NCBI GenBank assembly: GCA_900549245.1
Contig: URNQ01000010.1
Coordinates: 1-23,555 of the forward strand
Direction of reading: 5' to 3'
Length of the DNA: 23,555 bases
Origin: an uncultured Collinsella sp.
GTDB taxonomy: Bacteria; Actinomycetota; Coriobacteriia; Coriobacteriales; Coriobacteriaceae
Made by a program: the position numbers and the translations under genes. The notes beneath the pieces are model-generated. The model had not been told where the DNA came from. It did no database searches and worked only from the letters and a program-made list of their open reading frames with translations. Numbering within the stretch: the first letter of the stretch is position 1; each line of letters starts with the position of its first letter. This document shows, piece after piece, positions 1 through 7,295 of this stretch.

Positions 1-334
1 GCTTTCGGCCGACGGGAGCCCCCGAGGAAACCGACACGAGCAGCGGATCGGAGGCATCGCCGAGTTTCTTGCCGCAACGGGCCTCGAGGTCCGCCTCGGC
101 GGCAACGATCTCATCGAGTGCGCCTTCGGGCCAGACGTTGCCGGCACCGGAGTACTCGACACAGGTCTGGCAGGTAATGGTAAAGCCACCGGGAACCGGC
201 AGGCCGATGCGGCTCATCTCGGCAAGGTTTGCGCCCTTGCCGCCAAGCACGAAGTTCATGGACTTGTCGCCCTCAGTGACACAGGTGCCCTGGGCGTCGG
301 TTCCAAAACGGTAAACCCTCTTGCAATCGCTCAC
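1..334 (-). CDS. ppdK: Pyruvate, phosphate dikinase, N-terminal fragment (cut by window edge)
   Basis: PPDK interconverts pyruvate, ATP and phosphate with phosphoenolpyruvate, AMP and pyrophosphate in the cytoplasm. About 111 N-terminal residues are visible; the rest lies beyond position 1. The fragment begins SDCKRVYRFG, followed by the ATP-grasp segment GGKGANLAEM and then GLPVPGGFTIT, both characteristic of the nucleotide-binding domain of PPDK and PEP synthases. I chose the GTG start at 334-332 because a purine-rich GGAAGGGGA sequence sits just upstream. The nearby ATG at 351 is in another frame and meets a stop after six codons. The catalytic histidine and the regulatory threonine are outside the window. 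Finding a PPDK regulator gene just upstream supports PPDK over PEP synthase. Confidence 0.93.
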   Translation of the reverse strand, partial: MSDCKRVYRFGTDAQGTCVTEGDKSMNFVLGGKGANLAEMSRIGLPVPGGFTITCQTCVEYSGAGNVWPEGALDEIVAAEADLEARCGKKLGDASDPLLVSVSSGAPVGRK

Positions 335-409
335 GATACTTCCCCTTCCATGCACTTACGCGCACGACCGTGGTAACGAATCGACCCGCCAAATGCGAGC
401 CGTGAGGGT

Positions 410-415
410 ACTATA
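410..415 (-). promoter_or_regulatory. Candidate -10 element for ppdK
   Basis: On the minus strand this reads TATAGT, about 75 bases upstream of the ppdK GTG. No convincing -35 hexamer lies 16-18 bases further upstream, so the promoter would be weak or activator-dependent. The sequence TATAGTAC recurs upstream of glyQ. Confidence 0.35.
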
Positions 416-456
416 CGGCGGGTTTTGGGCGGGCTTGCGCAGAGGGCGCGGGGGTT

Positions 457-494
457 GGTAAACGTGGTAAATATGGCGGTAAACGGTAGGTAAA
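457..494. repeat. Four direct copies of GGTAAA upstream of ppdK
   Basis: GGTAAA occurs on the plus strand at 457-462, 466-471, 478-483 and 489-494. Start-to-start spacing is 9, 12 and 11 bases, close to one helical turn. A self-complementary GGTTACC follows at 498-504, and an inverted copy, TTTACC, lies at 564-569. The array is in the gene-free interval between ppsR and ppdK. It looks like a multi-site operator for a transcription factor, but I do not recognise the motif as that of a known regulator. The repeats are seen directly; the function is inference. Confidence 0.6.
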
Positions 495-519
495 GTTGGT
501 TACCTTATGAAGATACCAA

Positions 520-534
520 TGCAAGATGCTTGCA
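520..534. promoter_or_regulatory. Perfect palindrome inside a possible ppdK promoter
   Basis: TGCAAGATGCTTGCA has 6-base arms (TGCAAG/CTTGCA) around a 3-base centre. On the minus strand it falls in the spacer between a -35-like TTGACC and a weak -10-like GTATCT. That is a typical position for a repressor operator. The intervals 335-456 and 570-631 otherwise show nothing I can name, and no intrinsic terminator is visible after ppsR. Confidence 0.45.
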
Positions 535-631
535 GGTCAAATGCTAGTTTATTGCTAAATCGCTTTACCAATATCGTGCATTATTTTTAGGTAGTCTTTT
601 AGAGACGGGCATTTTTAGCTACCCCAATAAG

Positions 632-1507
632 CTAGCTTTGCTGGGCTCGGCGGGCGGCGCGGCGGGCACGGGCATCTTGGATTTCCTCCAAGTGGCTAAT
701 GATCTCGGCAGCGCTTTCCTCGATAGCCTTGCCATCGGTACGCACCACAAAGCAGCCTAGGCGCTTCATGAGGGCACGGGCTTCCTCAAGCTCGCTGCGC
801 ACACTCTCGGGCTCGGCATAGGAGCCGGCAACGGCACGGGCGTAGTCATCGCCCAAGCGGCTATCGCGAATTTCGGAAATCACATCGACGGTCGAGATCA
901 GACCAAACAACCGCATCGGGTCAACCTCGTAAATCGACTTCGGCGGCTCCATGCCATGCGCCAGTGGGACATTGGCGACCTTGTAGCCCTGATAGGCTAA
1001 ATACATCGACAGCGGCGTCTTGGATGTACGCGACACACCCAGCAGCACGATATCGGCACCCGACAGATCGTCGCAACCGCGCCCGTCATCGTGCTCAACG
1101 AAATACTCCATGGCCTCGATACGATGGAAATAGCGGTCATCGGTCTTGTGAATCACGCCCGCAACGCACTTGGGCGGCACACCGATGAGCGACGACAGCA
1201 CGGCAAGCGTCGGGCCGATCAGGTCGACCGAACGGATATGCAGCATACCCAGGTAATCGAGCACGCGGGCGCGAAGCGCCGGATCGACAATGGTATGGAA
1301 CACGGCGACATCGCGATGGTCGGCATCGACGCGCGGCCCCACAAATGACTTGACCTGCTCCACGGAGGTCACCTTGGGCAGGCGCAAAACGCGAAAAGCC
1401 CCTTCATCAAATTGCCCGGACGCCGCAAGCACCACCTCACAAGCGGTATCGCCGAGCGAGTCGGAGATAACGATAACGGTGGGACGAGCGGTGACCGGGC
1501 AATCCAT
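632..1507 (-). CDS. ppsR: Pyruvate, phosphate dikinase regulatory protein (bifunctional Ser/Thr kinase/phosphorylase, DUF299)
   Basis: This cytoplasmic enzyme family switches PPDK (or PEP synthase) off by ADP-dependent phosphorylation of an active-site threonine, and on again by phosphate-dependent dephosphorylation. The protein has 291 residues, a usual family length. It begins with a PTVIVISDSLGDTA segment typical of the family. A P-loop-like GVSRTSKT lies at residues 157-164, followed by the conserved PLSMYLAYQGYKVANVPL region. The ATG has an AAAGGAG ribosome binding site. The gene follows glyS by 34 bases, so it probably belongs to the glyQ-glyS transcript. Its presumed target, PPDK, is the next gene downstream across a 297-base regulatory gap. 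Bacillus has a comparable glyQ-glyS-ccpN-yqfL order; here the ccpN position is empty. Confidence 0.92.
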   Translation of the reverse strand: MDCPVTARPTVIVISDSLGDTACEVVLAASGQFDEGAFRVLRLPKVTSVEQVKSFVGPRVDADHRDVAVFHTIVDPALRARVLDYLGMLHIRSVDLIGPTLAVLSSLIGVPPKCVAGVIHKTDDRYFHRIEAMEYFVEHDDGRGCDDLSGADIVLLGVSRTSKTPLSMYLAYQGYKVANVPLAHGMEPPKSIYEVDPMRLFGLISTVDVISEIRDSRLGDDYARAVAGSYAEPESVRSELEEARALMKRLGCFVVRTDGKAIEESAAEIISHLEEIQDARARRAARRAQQS

Positions 1508-1541
1508 GCGGGGCTCCTTTTGCGCTTATGCGCAGGCTGGC

Positions 1542-3629
1542 TTACTTTTTGCGGGCAAGCTCACCGATGTTGGCAATGCCGGAGAAAACGGCCTCGAAGC
1601 GGTTGAGCAGCTTAAGGCGATTATCGCGAAGCTGTTCGTCCTTGTCCATGACCATAACCTCGTCGAAGAAGCGGTCGATGGGTGCGCGCAGAGCGGCAAG
1701 CGCGGCAAATGCGGCGGGGTAGTCCTCGGCAGCAAGGGCGGCATCGACAGCGGTCTGGGCAGCCTCGGAGGCATCGGCAAGCGCGAGCTCGGCCTCGCCC
1801 ATCAGGCTGCGGTCGTACTCCGCGCCCAGCTCGGGCTTGGAGATATGCGCGGCGCGGGCATAGGCGGTAGCCAGGTTGTCAAAGGTCTCGGCGTCGTTCT
1901 TGCGGGCCTCGTCGAGGGCGGCGCAGCGGGCGAAGAAGACCGACGGCGCGATGATGTGCACCGCGGAGACGGCGGCAACCGGAATCTTCTCGTCGCGGGC
2001 CATACTCACCAGACGGCCGTGGAAGAAGTCGCGGACCTGCTGGGCGACCTCGGCGGCGTCGAACTCAATGCCCTGCTCGCTATAGAGCTGGAGGGCAAAG
2101 TCGATAAGCGACGTGGGGTCAATCGGCAGGCGATCGCGCAGGATGTTGATGATGCCGATGGCGGCACGACGCAGCGCGTACGGGTCGGAGGAGCCGGTCG
2201 GGGGCTCGCCGATGGCAAAGATACCGGCGATGGTATCGAGCTTGTCGGCGCAGGCCACAATGCAGCCAGCGGTGCCCTCGGGCAACTCGTCACCGGCAAA
2301 GCGGGGACGATAGTGATCGCGGATGGCATGGGCGACCTCGTCGTTCTCCCCCATCGCGGTCGCGTAATAACCGCCCATCACGCCCTGCTGGCTCGTGAAC
2401 TCGACGACGGCGTTAGAAACCAGGTCGGCCTTGCACAGGTGCGCGGCACGGCCGGCGTCGGCTGCCAGGTGAGCACCCAGGTGTGCCTCACGGGCAATCG
2501 CAAGCGCGAGCTGCTCAATACGCTCGGACTTGGCGAGCACGCTGCCAAGCTTCTCCTGGAAAGCGACCTTGGCCAGGCGCTCACGGAACTCATCGAGGGA
2601 GATCTTCAGGTCCTCCTCGTAGAAGAACTTGGCGTCGTCCAGACGGGCACGCACGACGCGCTCGTTGCCGTCGATCACGCGCTCGGCATTCTCGGGCTTG
2701 CTGTTGGAGACGACCACGAACTCACGCGTCAGTTTGCCTTCGCCGTCATAGATCGGGAAGTAGCGCTGATTGGTGAGCATGGACTCGCAGATGATCTCGT
2801 GCGGAACCTTGAGGAACTCCTCATCGAAGGTACCGACGAGCACCGTCGGCCACTCGCAGAGGTTAATGACCTCCTCGAAGACCTTCTTAGGCGTATCGAC
2901 GTGGCAGCCGGGGCGCGCAGCCTCGACCTCGGCGATACCGGCAAGGATGGCCTCACGACGGCGCTCGGCAGAAAGCACGCCGGCGTCCTCGAGCACCTGC
3001 TCGTAAACAGCGGGGCTGGCGACCACATGGTCACCGGGGCCCAGGACGCGATGGCCGCGCGTGGTGTTGCCGCTCGTCACGTCGGCAAACGACACGGGCA
3101 CAACATCCTCGCCCAAAAGGCAGCAGATCCAGCGAACCGGACGAACAAAAGTCGCGTGCTCGTGGCCCCAGCGCTGACTACGGTAGTTGGGCCACTGCAG
3201 GCCGGCGATGGTCTTCTCGCACAGAGCGGTCAGAATCGGCGTAGCCGGTGCGGAAGGGATATTCTTCTCGGCAAAGACGTACTCGCGGCCGTCGGTGTCC
3301 TCGCGACGGACCAGGTCCTCGGCAGCCACACCGCACTTGCGGGCAAAGCCCTGGGCGGCCTTGGTGGCGTTACCGTCAGCGTCGAACGCGATGTTTGCCG
3401 CGGGGCCGCGCTTAACCTCGTGGACCTCGTCGGTCGCAGTGGCGACATTGGCCACGAGCGCAGCCAGGCGACGCGGGCTCGAAATCACACGGACCTCGCC
3501 GTGAGCCAGGCCGGCATCGTCCAAACCCTTGACAATCATGGTTCCGAGCTGCTTGACGGCATTGTTCAGCGGCGCGGAGGGCATCTCCTCCGTACCGATC
3601 TCAAACAGGAAATCCTTAGCGTCTGCCAT
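1542..3629 (-). CDS. glyS: Glycyl-tRNA synthetase, beta subunit
   Basis: This is the beta subunit of the bacterial alpha2-beta2 glycyl-tRNA synthetase. It supplies tRNA recognition, while the alpha subunit supplies the aminoacylation site. The protein has 695 residues, the normal beta length. It starts with the family signature FLFEIGTEEMPSAPL and contains VRVISSPRRLAALV, FVRPVRWI, and the long helical body with an HD-like segment. The C-terminal part (GRLVSMARDEKIPVAAVSAV to FFDEVMVMDKDEQLRDNRLK) matches the anticodon-binding DALR-like region. The start lies 3 bases after the glyQ stop (TAA-GCC-ATG), so the two subunits are almost certainly translationally coupled. The reading frame is intact throughout. 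Confidence 0.96.
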   Translation of the reverse strand: MADAKDFLFEIGTEEMPSAPLNNAVKQLGTMIVKGLDDAGLAHGEVRVISSPRRLAALVANVATATDEVHEVKRGPAANIAFDADGNATKAAQGFARKCGVAAEDLVRREDTDGREYVFAEKNIPSAPATPILTALCEKTIAGLQWPNYRSQRWGHEHATFVRPVRWICCLLGEDVVPVSFADVTSGNTTRGHRVLGPGDHVVASPAVYEQVLEDAGVLSAERRREAILAGIAEVEAARPGCHVDTPKKVFEEVINLCEWPTVLVGTFDEEFLKVPHEIICESMLTNQRYFPIYDGEGKLTREFVVVSNSKPENAERVIDGNERVVRARLDDAKFFYEEDLKISLDEFRERLAKVAFQEKLGSVLAKSERIEQLALAIAREAHLGAHLAADAGRAAHLCKADLVSNAVVEFTSQQGVMGGYYATAMGENDEVAHAIRDHYRPRFAGDELPEGTAGCIVACADKLDTIAGIFAIGEPPTGSSDPYALRRAAIGIINILRDRLPIDPTSLIDFALQLYSEQGIEFDAAEVAQQVRDFFHGRLVSMARDEKIPVAAVSAVHIIAPSVFFARCAALDEARKNDAETFDNLATAYARAAHISKPELGAEYDRSLMGEAELALADASEAAQTAVDAALAAEDYPAAFAALAALRAPIDRFFDEVMVMDKDEQLRDNRLKLLNRFEAVFSGIANIGELARKK

Positions 3630-3632
3630 GGC

Positions 3633-4544
3633 TTACGCCACCTCGCCTTCCTGATCGGCATTCTCGTTGACTCCGGCGACCTCGGCCATGTAGGCCTCGC
3701 AGCACGCCTTGGCGACGGCGCGGACGCGCAGGATGTAGTTGGCGCGCTCGACCGCGGACAGGGCGCCGCGGGCGTCGAGCAGGTTGAAGGCGTGACTGCA
3801 CTTCATGACGCAGTCGTACGCCGGCAACGGAAGCTTGCGCTCCAGGCAGGAGTGGCACTCGGCCTCGTAGTCGTCAAACTTCTGACGCATCATCTCGACG
3901 TTGGCGACCTCAAAGTTGTAGGCGCTAAACTCGCGCTCGTTCTCCAAGAACACGTCCCCGTAGGTCATGGGCGTGCCGTCGGGCAGATAGCTCCACACCA
4001 GGTCATAAACGGAGTTGACGCCCTGGGCGTACATGGCGATACGCTCCAGGCCGTAGGTGATCTCGACAGGCACGGGGTCGACCTCGATACCGCCCACCTG
4101 CTGGAAGTACGTGAACTGCGTAACCTCCATGCCGTTGAGCCAGACCTCCCAGCCAAGGCCCCAGGCGCCGAGCGTCGGGCTCTCCCAGTCGTCCTCGACA
4201 AAGCGGACGTCATGGTCGTTGGGGTCCAGGCCAATGGCGGCAAGAGACCCCAGGTAGAGCTCCTGGGCGTTGACCGGCGAGGGCTTGATGAGCACCTGGA
4301 ACTGATAGTAGTGCTGCATGCGGTTGGGGTTCTCGCCGTAGCGGCCGTCGGCGGGACGGCGGCAGGGCTGCGCATAGCAGGTGCGCCACTCGGCGGGACC
4401 GAGCGAGCGCAGCGTGGTCGCGGTGTGGAAGGTACCGGCACCGACCTCGGAGTCATAGGGCTGCATAATGACGCAGCCCTGCTCGCCCCAGTACTGCTGG
4501 AGGCGCAGGATGATGTCTTGGAAGGAAAGCGATGAAGCGTTCAT
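3633..4544 (-). CDS. glyQ: Glycyl-tRNA synthetase, alpha subunit
   Basis: This catalytic subunit activates glycine with ATP and charges tRNA-Gly together with GlyS. The 303-residue protein carries family-typical segments in order: LSFQDIILRLQQYWGEQGCV, the QPYDSEVGAGTFHTAT strand, RRPADGRYGENPNR, QHYYQFQVLIKPSP, and the EDDWESPTLGAWGLGWEVW core with GMEVTQFTYFQQVGG. These define the class II fold of GlyQ. The bacterial alpha/beta form, rather than the single-chain archaeal-type enzyme, is therefore used here. It is the first gene of a glyQ-glyS-ppsR unit. No T-box leader fits in the 59-base gap upstream. Confidence 0.97.
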   Translation of the reverse strand: MNASSLSFQDIILRLQQYWGEQGCVIMQPYDSEVGAGTFHTATTLRSLGPAEWRTCYAQPCRRPADGRYGENPNRMQHYYQFQVLIKPSPVNAQELYLGSLAAIGLDPNDHDVRFVEDDWESPTLGAWGLGWEVWLNGMEVTQFTYFQQVGGIEVDPVPVEITYGLERIAMYAQGVNSVYDLVWSYLPDGTPMTYGDVFLENEREFSAYNFEVANVEMMRQKFDDYEAECHSCLERKLPLPAYDCVMKCSHAFNLLDARGALSAVERANYILRVRAVAKACCEAYMAEVAGVNENADQEGEVA

Positions 4545-4590
4545 GCCTCTAATATCCCCTCGTCGAAACGATTACACGGTTAGGTACTGT

Positions 4591-4596
4591 ACTATA
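4591..4596 (-). promoter_or_regulatory. Candidate -10 element for glyQ
   Basis: The minus strand reads TATAGT about 47 bases upstream of the glyQ ATG, just beyond the lepB stop codon. The expected -35 position falls inside the end of lepB and matches consensus poorly. No terminator separates lepB from glyQ, so read-through is also possible. Confidence 0.35.
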
Positions 4597-4603
4597 GCGG
4601 TTT

Positions 4604-5167
4604 TTAGTCGATAGCGCCGATGCGGTTGAGCGGCCAGTAGCGCCCAAGCGCCACAGCGATCAAATCAGAGCGATCGACGGGACCAAAGTAGCGCGAGTCG
4701 GCAGAGTTTTCGCGGTTGTCGCCCATCACCCACACGCAGCCGTCGGGAACGGTGTAGGGATAACTCACCTGGGCGCCAGGCGCTTGGACCGAAAGCGGCC
4801 AGCTCATGCCCGTCGTATAGTCCTCGTCGAGCGCTTGGCCGTCAACGACCACCTTGCCGTCCTGCAGGTCGACCGTCTGGCCGGCCGTGGCAATAACACG
4901 CTTGACAAGAACATCATGCTCGGAAGTGGCATCGGGGTTGTGGAACACCACGATATCACCCTGTTTGACGGGCTGACCGAGTTCGAGCGTCACCTTCTGC
5001 GCCAGGATCTGGTCGCCAATCTCGATCGTGTCCTCCATGGAGCCGGTGGGTACCACAAAGGGCTCGACCACAAAGGTGCGGATCAGGAAGGTGGCCACGA
5101 GCGCGATCGCGATGACCGCGACCCACTCAAAAGCGCCCCTCAACGCGGAATGCTGCGATGGAACCAT
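4604..5167 (-). CDS. lepB: Signal peptidase I
   Basis: This membrane protease removes signal peptides from secreted precursors outside the cytoplasmic membrane. The 187-residue protein has one N-terminal membrane segment (about residues 13-30, WVAVIAIALVATFLI). The catalytic serine is Ser43 in VVPTGSMEDTI, and the general-base lysine is Lys89 in DVLVKRVIATAG. The conserved box VWVMGDNRENSADSR follows. Two starts compete: a GTG at 5173 overlapping the trmD stop, and this ATG at 5167. GGAG lies five bases before the ATG but directly abuts the GTG, so I prefer the ATG. It is the last gene of the rpsP-khpA-rimM-trmD unit. Confidence 0.94.
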   Translation of the reverse strand: MVPSQHSALRGAFEWVAVIAIALVATFLIRTFVVEPFVVPTGSMEDTIEIGDQILAQKVTLELGQPVKQGDIVVFHNPDATSEHDVLVKRVIATAGQTVDLQDGKVVVDGQALDEDYTTGMSWPLSVQAPGAQVSYPYTVPDGCVWVMGDNRENSADSRYFGPVDRSDLIAVALGRYWPLNRIGAID

Positions 5168-5169
5168 TC

Positions 5170-5928
5170 TCACTCCTCGCTCTGCGAATACGAAGCGTCC
5201 AGAATCTCCTGCGCGTATGCGCGCTCCTGGGGCGTAAGCCGTGCCGTCTCGATCAGGTCGGGACGCCAGCGGCAGGTGCGCTCGATGGCATTCTTACGGC
5301 GCCAGGCGTCAACCTTGGCATGGTCACCGCTCACGAGCACCGGCGGCACGCCCTCGCCGTTGAATTCAGCAGGACGAGTGTACTGCGCATACTCGAGCAG
5401 GCCTCCGTCCTCGGCGGTCGAGAACGACTCGTCGACGTTGCTCATCTCGTCACCAAGGGCGCCGGGAATCAGGCGTACGACGGCATCGGCAACGACCATA
5501 GCGGGAAGCTCGCCGCCCGTGAGCACGTAATCGCCGATCGACAGGCGCTCGTCGGCATACGCATAGGCACGCTCGTCGACACCCTCGTAACGGCTGCACA
5601 CAAACAGCAAGCGCTCGCTTTTGAGCAGGCGCTCGGCCACATGCTGTGTAAAGGGCTCGCCACAGGGGGTAAAAAACACCACGGTGGGCTTAGGACCCTC
5701 GGAGCTAATAGCCTCGATGGCCTCGGCAATAGGCTCGACCTTCATGAGCATGCCCTGCCCGCCGCCGTACGGCTCGTCATCGACGGTACGATGGCGGTCG
5801 TGCGTCCAGTCGCGCAGGTTATACGCCTTAAAATCAAAAAGGCCGGCCTTGCGGGCGCGGCCCAAAATCGATGTGGACATGACGGGCTCAAACATCTCGG
5901 GAAAGACCGAAAGGGTCTCAATCAGCAT
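5170..5928 (-). CDS. trmD: tRNA (guanine-N1-)-methyltransferase
   Basis: TrmD methylates G37 next to the anticodon of several tRNAs with S-adenosylmethionine, which prevents +1 frameshifting. The 252-residue protein matches family length. It begins LIETLSVFPEMFEPV and has the GGGQGMLMK loop. The knotted SPOUT SAM-binding site is seen as CSRYEGVDERAYAYADE and LSIGDYVLTGGELPAMV. The ATG is preceded by GGAGG at five-base spacing, with the TAG of rimM just before it. Its placement after rimM and rpsP is the classical arrangement of this operon in many bacteria. Confidence 0.97.
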   Translation of the reverse strand: MLIETLSVFPEMFEPVMSTSILGRARKAGLFDFKAYNLRDWTHDRHRTVDDEPYGGGQGMLMKVEPIAEAIEAISSEGPKPTVVFFTPCGEPFTQHVAERLLKSERLLFVCSRYEGVDERAYAYADERLSIGDYVLTGGELPAMVVADAVVRLIPGALGDEMSNVDESFSTAEDGGLLEYAQYTRPAEFNGEGVPPVLVSGDHAKVDAWRRKNAIERTCRWRPDLIETARLTPQERAYAQEILDASYSQSEE

Positions 5929-5938
5929 GTTGTCCTCC

Positions 5939-6460
5939 CTACTTGTCCATATCGATCAGGCCGTCCATAACGTGGACGAAAATTGTTCCTGTGTCGGGAA
6001 GATCGAGCACAACCTGCTCGATCACGGGAATCAGTACCTCGCCGTACCGATCACCCTCGACAACCCAAACATCGTTAGCGGGCGTCGACATGATCTCGAC
6101 GATCGTGCCGAGCGAACCGAAGCGCTCGTCGACCACCTCGCGACCCATCAGGTCGGTATAGGCGGCGTCGAGTGAATCGAGCTCAAAATCGTCACGATTT
6201 GCCAACACATAGCATCCCGTGATGCCCTCGGCGGCCGTCAAGTCGTCAATGCCCTCAAACGAGACCAGATCGCCATCGCCCGTATCGGTGACGGACACGA
6301 CCGTGCAAAAGCGGTCGCGCTTGAGCGCCGGCGGCGTCAGGGCGACGCGCATACCCGGCTCTAATACAGAAGGAAGCCCCCGCAGCGGCTGCGCGAGGAC
6401 CTCCCCCTTCCTTCCGTGCGGCTTGACCACACGGGCGATGTTTTTGTACTGGGACCTCAA
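5939..6460 (-). CDS. rimM: 16S rRNA processing / 30S maturation protein
   Basis: RimM helps mature the 3' domain (head) of the 30S subunit and binds protein S19. The 173-residue protein has the N-terminal barrel signature IARVVKPHGRKGEVLAQPL. Its C-terminal PRC barrel runs from about residue 95, with LMGREVVDERFGSLGTIVEI and the terminal IPVIEQVVLDL. It must start at the TTG at 6460-6458, because the family signature begins only a few codons later and no ATG or GTG lies between that TTG and khpA. The ribosome binding site is poor (AGGA two bases away). Only four bases separate it from the khpA stop, so translation is probably coupled. Confidence 0.93.
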   Translation of the reverse strand: MRSQYKNIARVVKPHGRKGEVLAQPLRGLPSVLEPGMRVALTPPALKRDRFCTVVSVTDTGDGDLVSFEGIDDLTAAEGITGCYVLANRDDFELDSLDAAYTDLMGREVVDERFGSLGTIVEIMSTPANDVWVVEGDRYGEVLIPVIEQVVLDLPDTGTIFVHVMDGLIDMDK

Positions 6461-6464
6461 GGTC

Positions 6465-6749
6465 CTAGCCCAGAACCTCTACCTCGACAGCAGTGTCGAG
6501 GCGAGCGGCCAGTGCACGGGCGAGCGTGCGAATGGCCTTGATGGTACGGCCACGACGGCCGATGACCTTAGCGACGTCATCCTCGGCGACAGAAACCTCA
6601 ATCGTAGAGGCGTCATCACCATCAATGACCTCAAGGCTCACGGAATCCGGGTCGTCGACGATCTGAACAACGAGATATTCGACGAGATCGGCGATGCGAT
6701 CTGAGAGCATTGCCTCACCCTCGAGCTGTGCAGCGTCAACCTCAGGCAC
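6465..6749 (-). CDS. khpA: KH-domain RNA-binding protein (KhpA family)
   Basis: KhpA is a small single-KH RNA-binding protein that, in Gram-positive bacteria, partners with KhpB/Jag and affects cell length and division. The 94-residue protein shows the domain body LVEYLVVQIVDDPDSVSLEV and the RNA-gripping GxxG loop in VIGRRGRTIKAIRTLARALA. I chose the GTG at 6749 because GAGGAG lies seven bases upstream. An internal ATG at residue 14 would give the more usual length of about 80 residues but has a weaker site. Its position between rpsP and rimM is the normal one. Confidence 0.9.
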   Translation of the reverse strand: MPEVDAAQLEGEAMLSDRIADLVEYLVVQIVDDPDSVSLEVIDGDDASTIEVSVAEDDVAKVIGRRGRTIKAIRTLARALAARLDTAVEVEVLG

Positions 6750-6752
6750 GAT

Positions 6753-7094
6753 TTACTCCTCGGCGCCCTCAGCGGCCTCAGCGGCAGCCTTAGCGGCCTC
6801 AGCCTCTTTGGCGAGCTGCTTTTTGGACTTCTTGACGACGGTCTCGGTCTTCTCGCCCTCGTTGGCGGCCTTGACCAGAGCGGCGACGGCGTCGGTGAGC
6901 TGAGCGCCCTTGGACTGCCAGTCGGCGATCTTCTCGAGGTCGAGGTTGATGGTCTTGGGGGCGGTCATCGGGTTGTAGCGGCCAACCTCCTCGATGATAC
7001 GACCGTCACGCGGGGCGCGGGAATCGGCGACGACGACACGGTAGTACGGACGCTTCTTAGCGCCGTGACGAGCAAGGCGAATCTTGACTGCCAA
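6753..7094 (-). CDS. rpsP: 30S ribosomal protein S16
   Basis: S16 is an early-assembling protein of the 30S body. The 113-residue protein begins (L/M)AVKIRLARHGAKKRPYYRVV, the family signature, and continues with RAPRDGRIIEEVGRYNP. The true start is the TTG at 7094: GGAGGAG lies six bases upstream and the conserved sequence begins there. An ATG at 7130 would add 12 unrelated residues. After about residue 85 the protein carries a Lys/Ala/Glu-rich tail (KKSKKQLAKEAEAAKAAAEA) not needed for the S16 core. It is the first gene of the rpsP-khpA-rimM-trmD-lepB unit. Confidence 0.96.
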   Translation of the reverse strand: MAVKIRLARHGAKKRPYYRVVVADSRAPRDGRIIEEVGRYNPMTAPKTINLDLEKIADWQSKGAQLTDAVAALVKAANEGEKTETVVKKSKKQLAKEAEAAKAAAEAAEGAEE

Positions 7095-7113
7095 AGGAAA
7101 CTCCTCCAACCAA

Positions 7114-7128
7114 GCAGCTTTAGGCTGC
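7114..7128 (-). promoter_or_regulatory. Leader hairpin just upstream of the rpsP ribosome binding site
   Basis: On the minus strand GCAGC-CTAAA-GCTGC forms a 5-bp stem with a 5-base loop, ending six bases before the GGAGGAG ribosome binding site. There is no U-tract, so it is not a terminator. It may act on translation or mRNA stability; the function is inference. Confidence 0.4.
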
Positions 7129-7150
7129 AACTACAAACAAACAGTTGAAC

Positions 7151-7179
7151 ATAATACGCCATCGACGCGGGCAGGTGAA
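7151..7179 (-). promoter_or_regulatory. Second candidate rpsP promoter (P2)
   Basis: On the minus strand the -10 is TATTAT (7156-7151) and the -35 is TTCACC (7179-7174), with a 17-base spacer. Predicted transcription would begin near 7144, giving a leader of about 50 bases containing the hairpin. Confidence 0.5.
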
Positions 7180-7223
7180 GTCCGTGAGACCAACTTCTTC
7201 GGTGTAGTCGAGGGCAAATCCAT

Positions 7224-7251
7224 ATCTTAGACAAGAATTCGGGATTTGCAA
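7224..7251 (-). promoter_or_regulatory. Candidate rpsP operon promoter (P1)
   Basis: The -35 is TTGCAA (7251-7246) and the -10 is TAAGAT (7229-7224) on the minus strand, with a 16-base spacer. It would give a leader of roughly 120 bases and lies back to back with the dinB promoter. Confidence 0.55.
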
Positions 7252-7283
7252 GCACATACACGCACCCCACATGAGCTGCGCGG

Positions 7284-7289
7284 TATACT
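7284..7289 (+). promoter_or_regulatory. Candidate dinB -10 element
   Basis: TATACT lies seven bases before the ATG at 7296. A transcript starting at the usual distance would begin on or next to that ATG, so it would be leaderless from 7296. Alternatively it has a leader of about 39 bases if translation starts at the ATG at 7335. No good -35 is visible. Confidence 0.5.
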
Positions 7290-7295
7290 CATGAC

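Noticed and set aside
611..641. TAGCT...AGCTA inverted repeat after ppsR as a terminator
   Set aside because: The stem is only five A/T-rich pairs and no U-tract follows on the minus strand.
1290..4535. A very long plus-strand open frame (over 1000 codons) opposite ppsR, glyS and glyQ
   Set aside because: It is antisense to three well-recognised genes, has no family motifs or ribosome binding site, and is explained by G+C-biased third codon positions.
4545..4603. Possible T-box leader for glyQ
   Set aside because: Only 59 bases separate lepB and glyQ, too short for a T-box, and no terminator hairpin is present.
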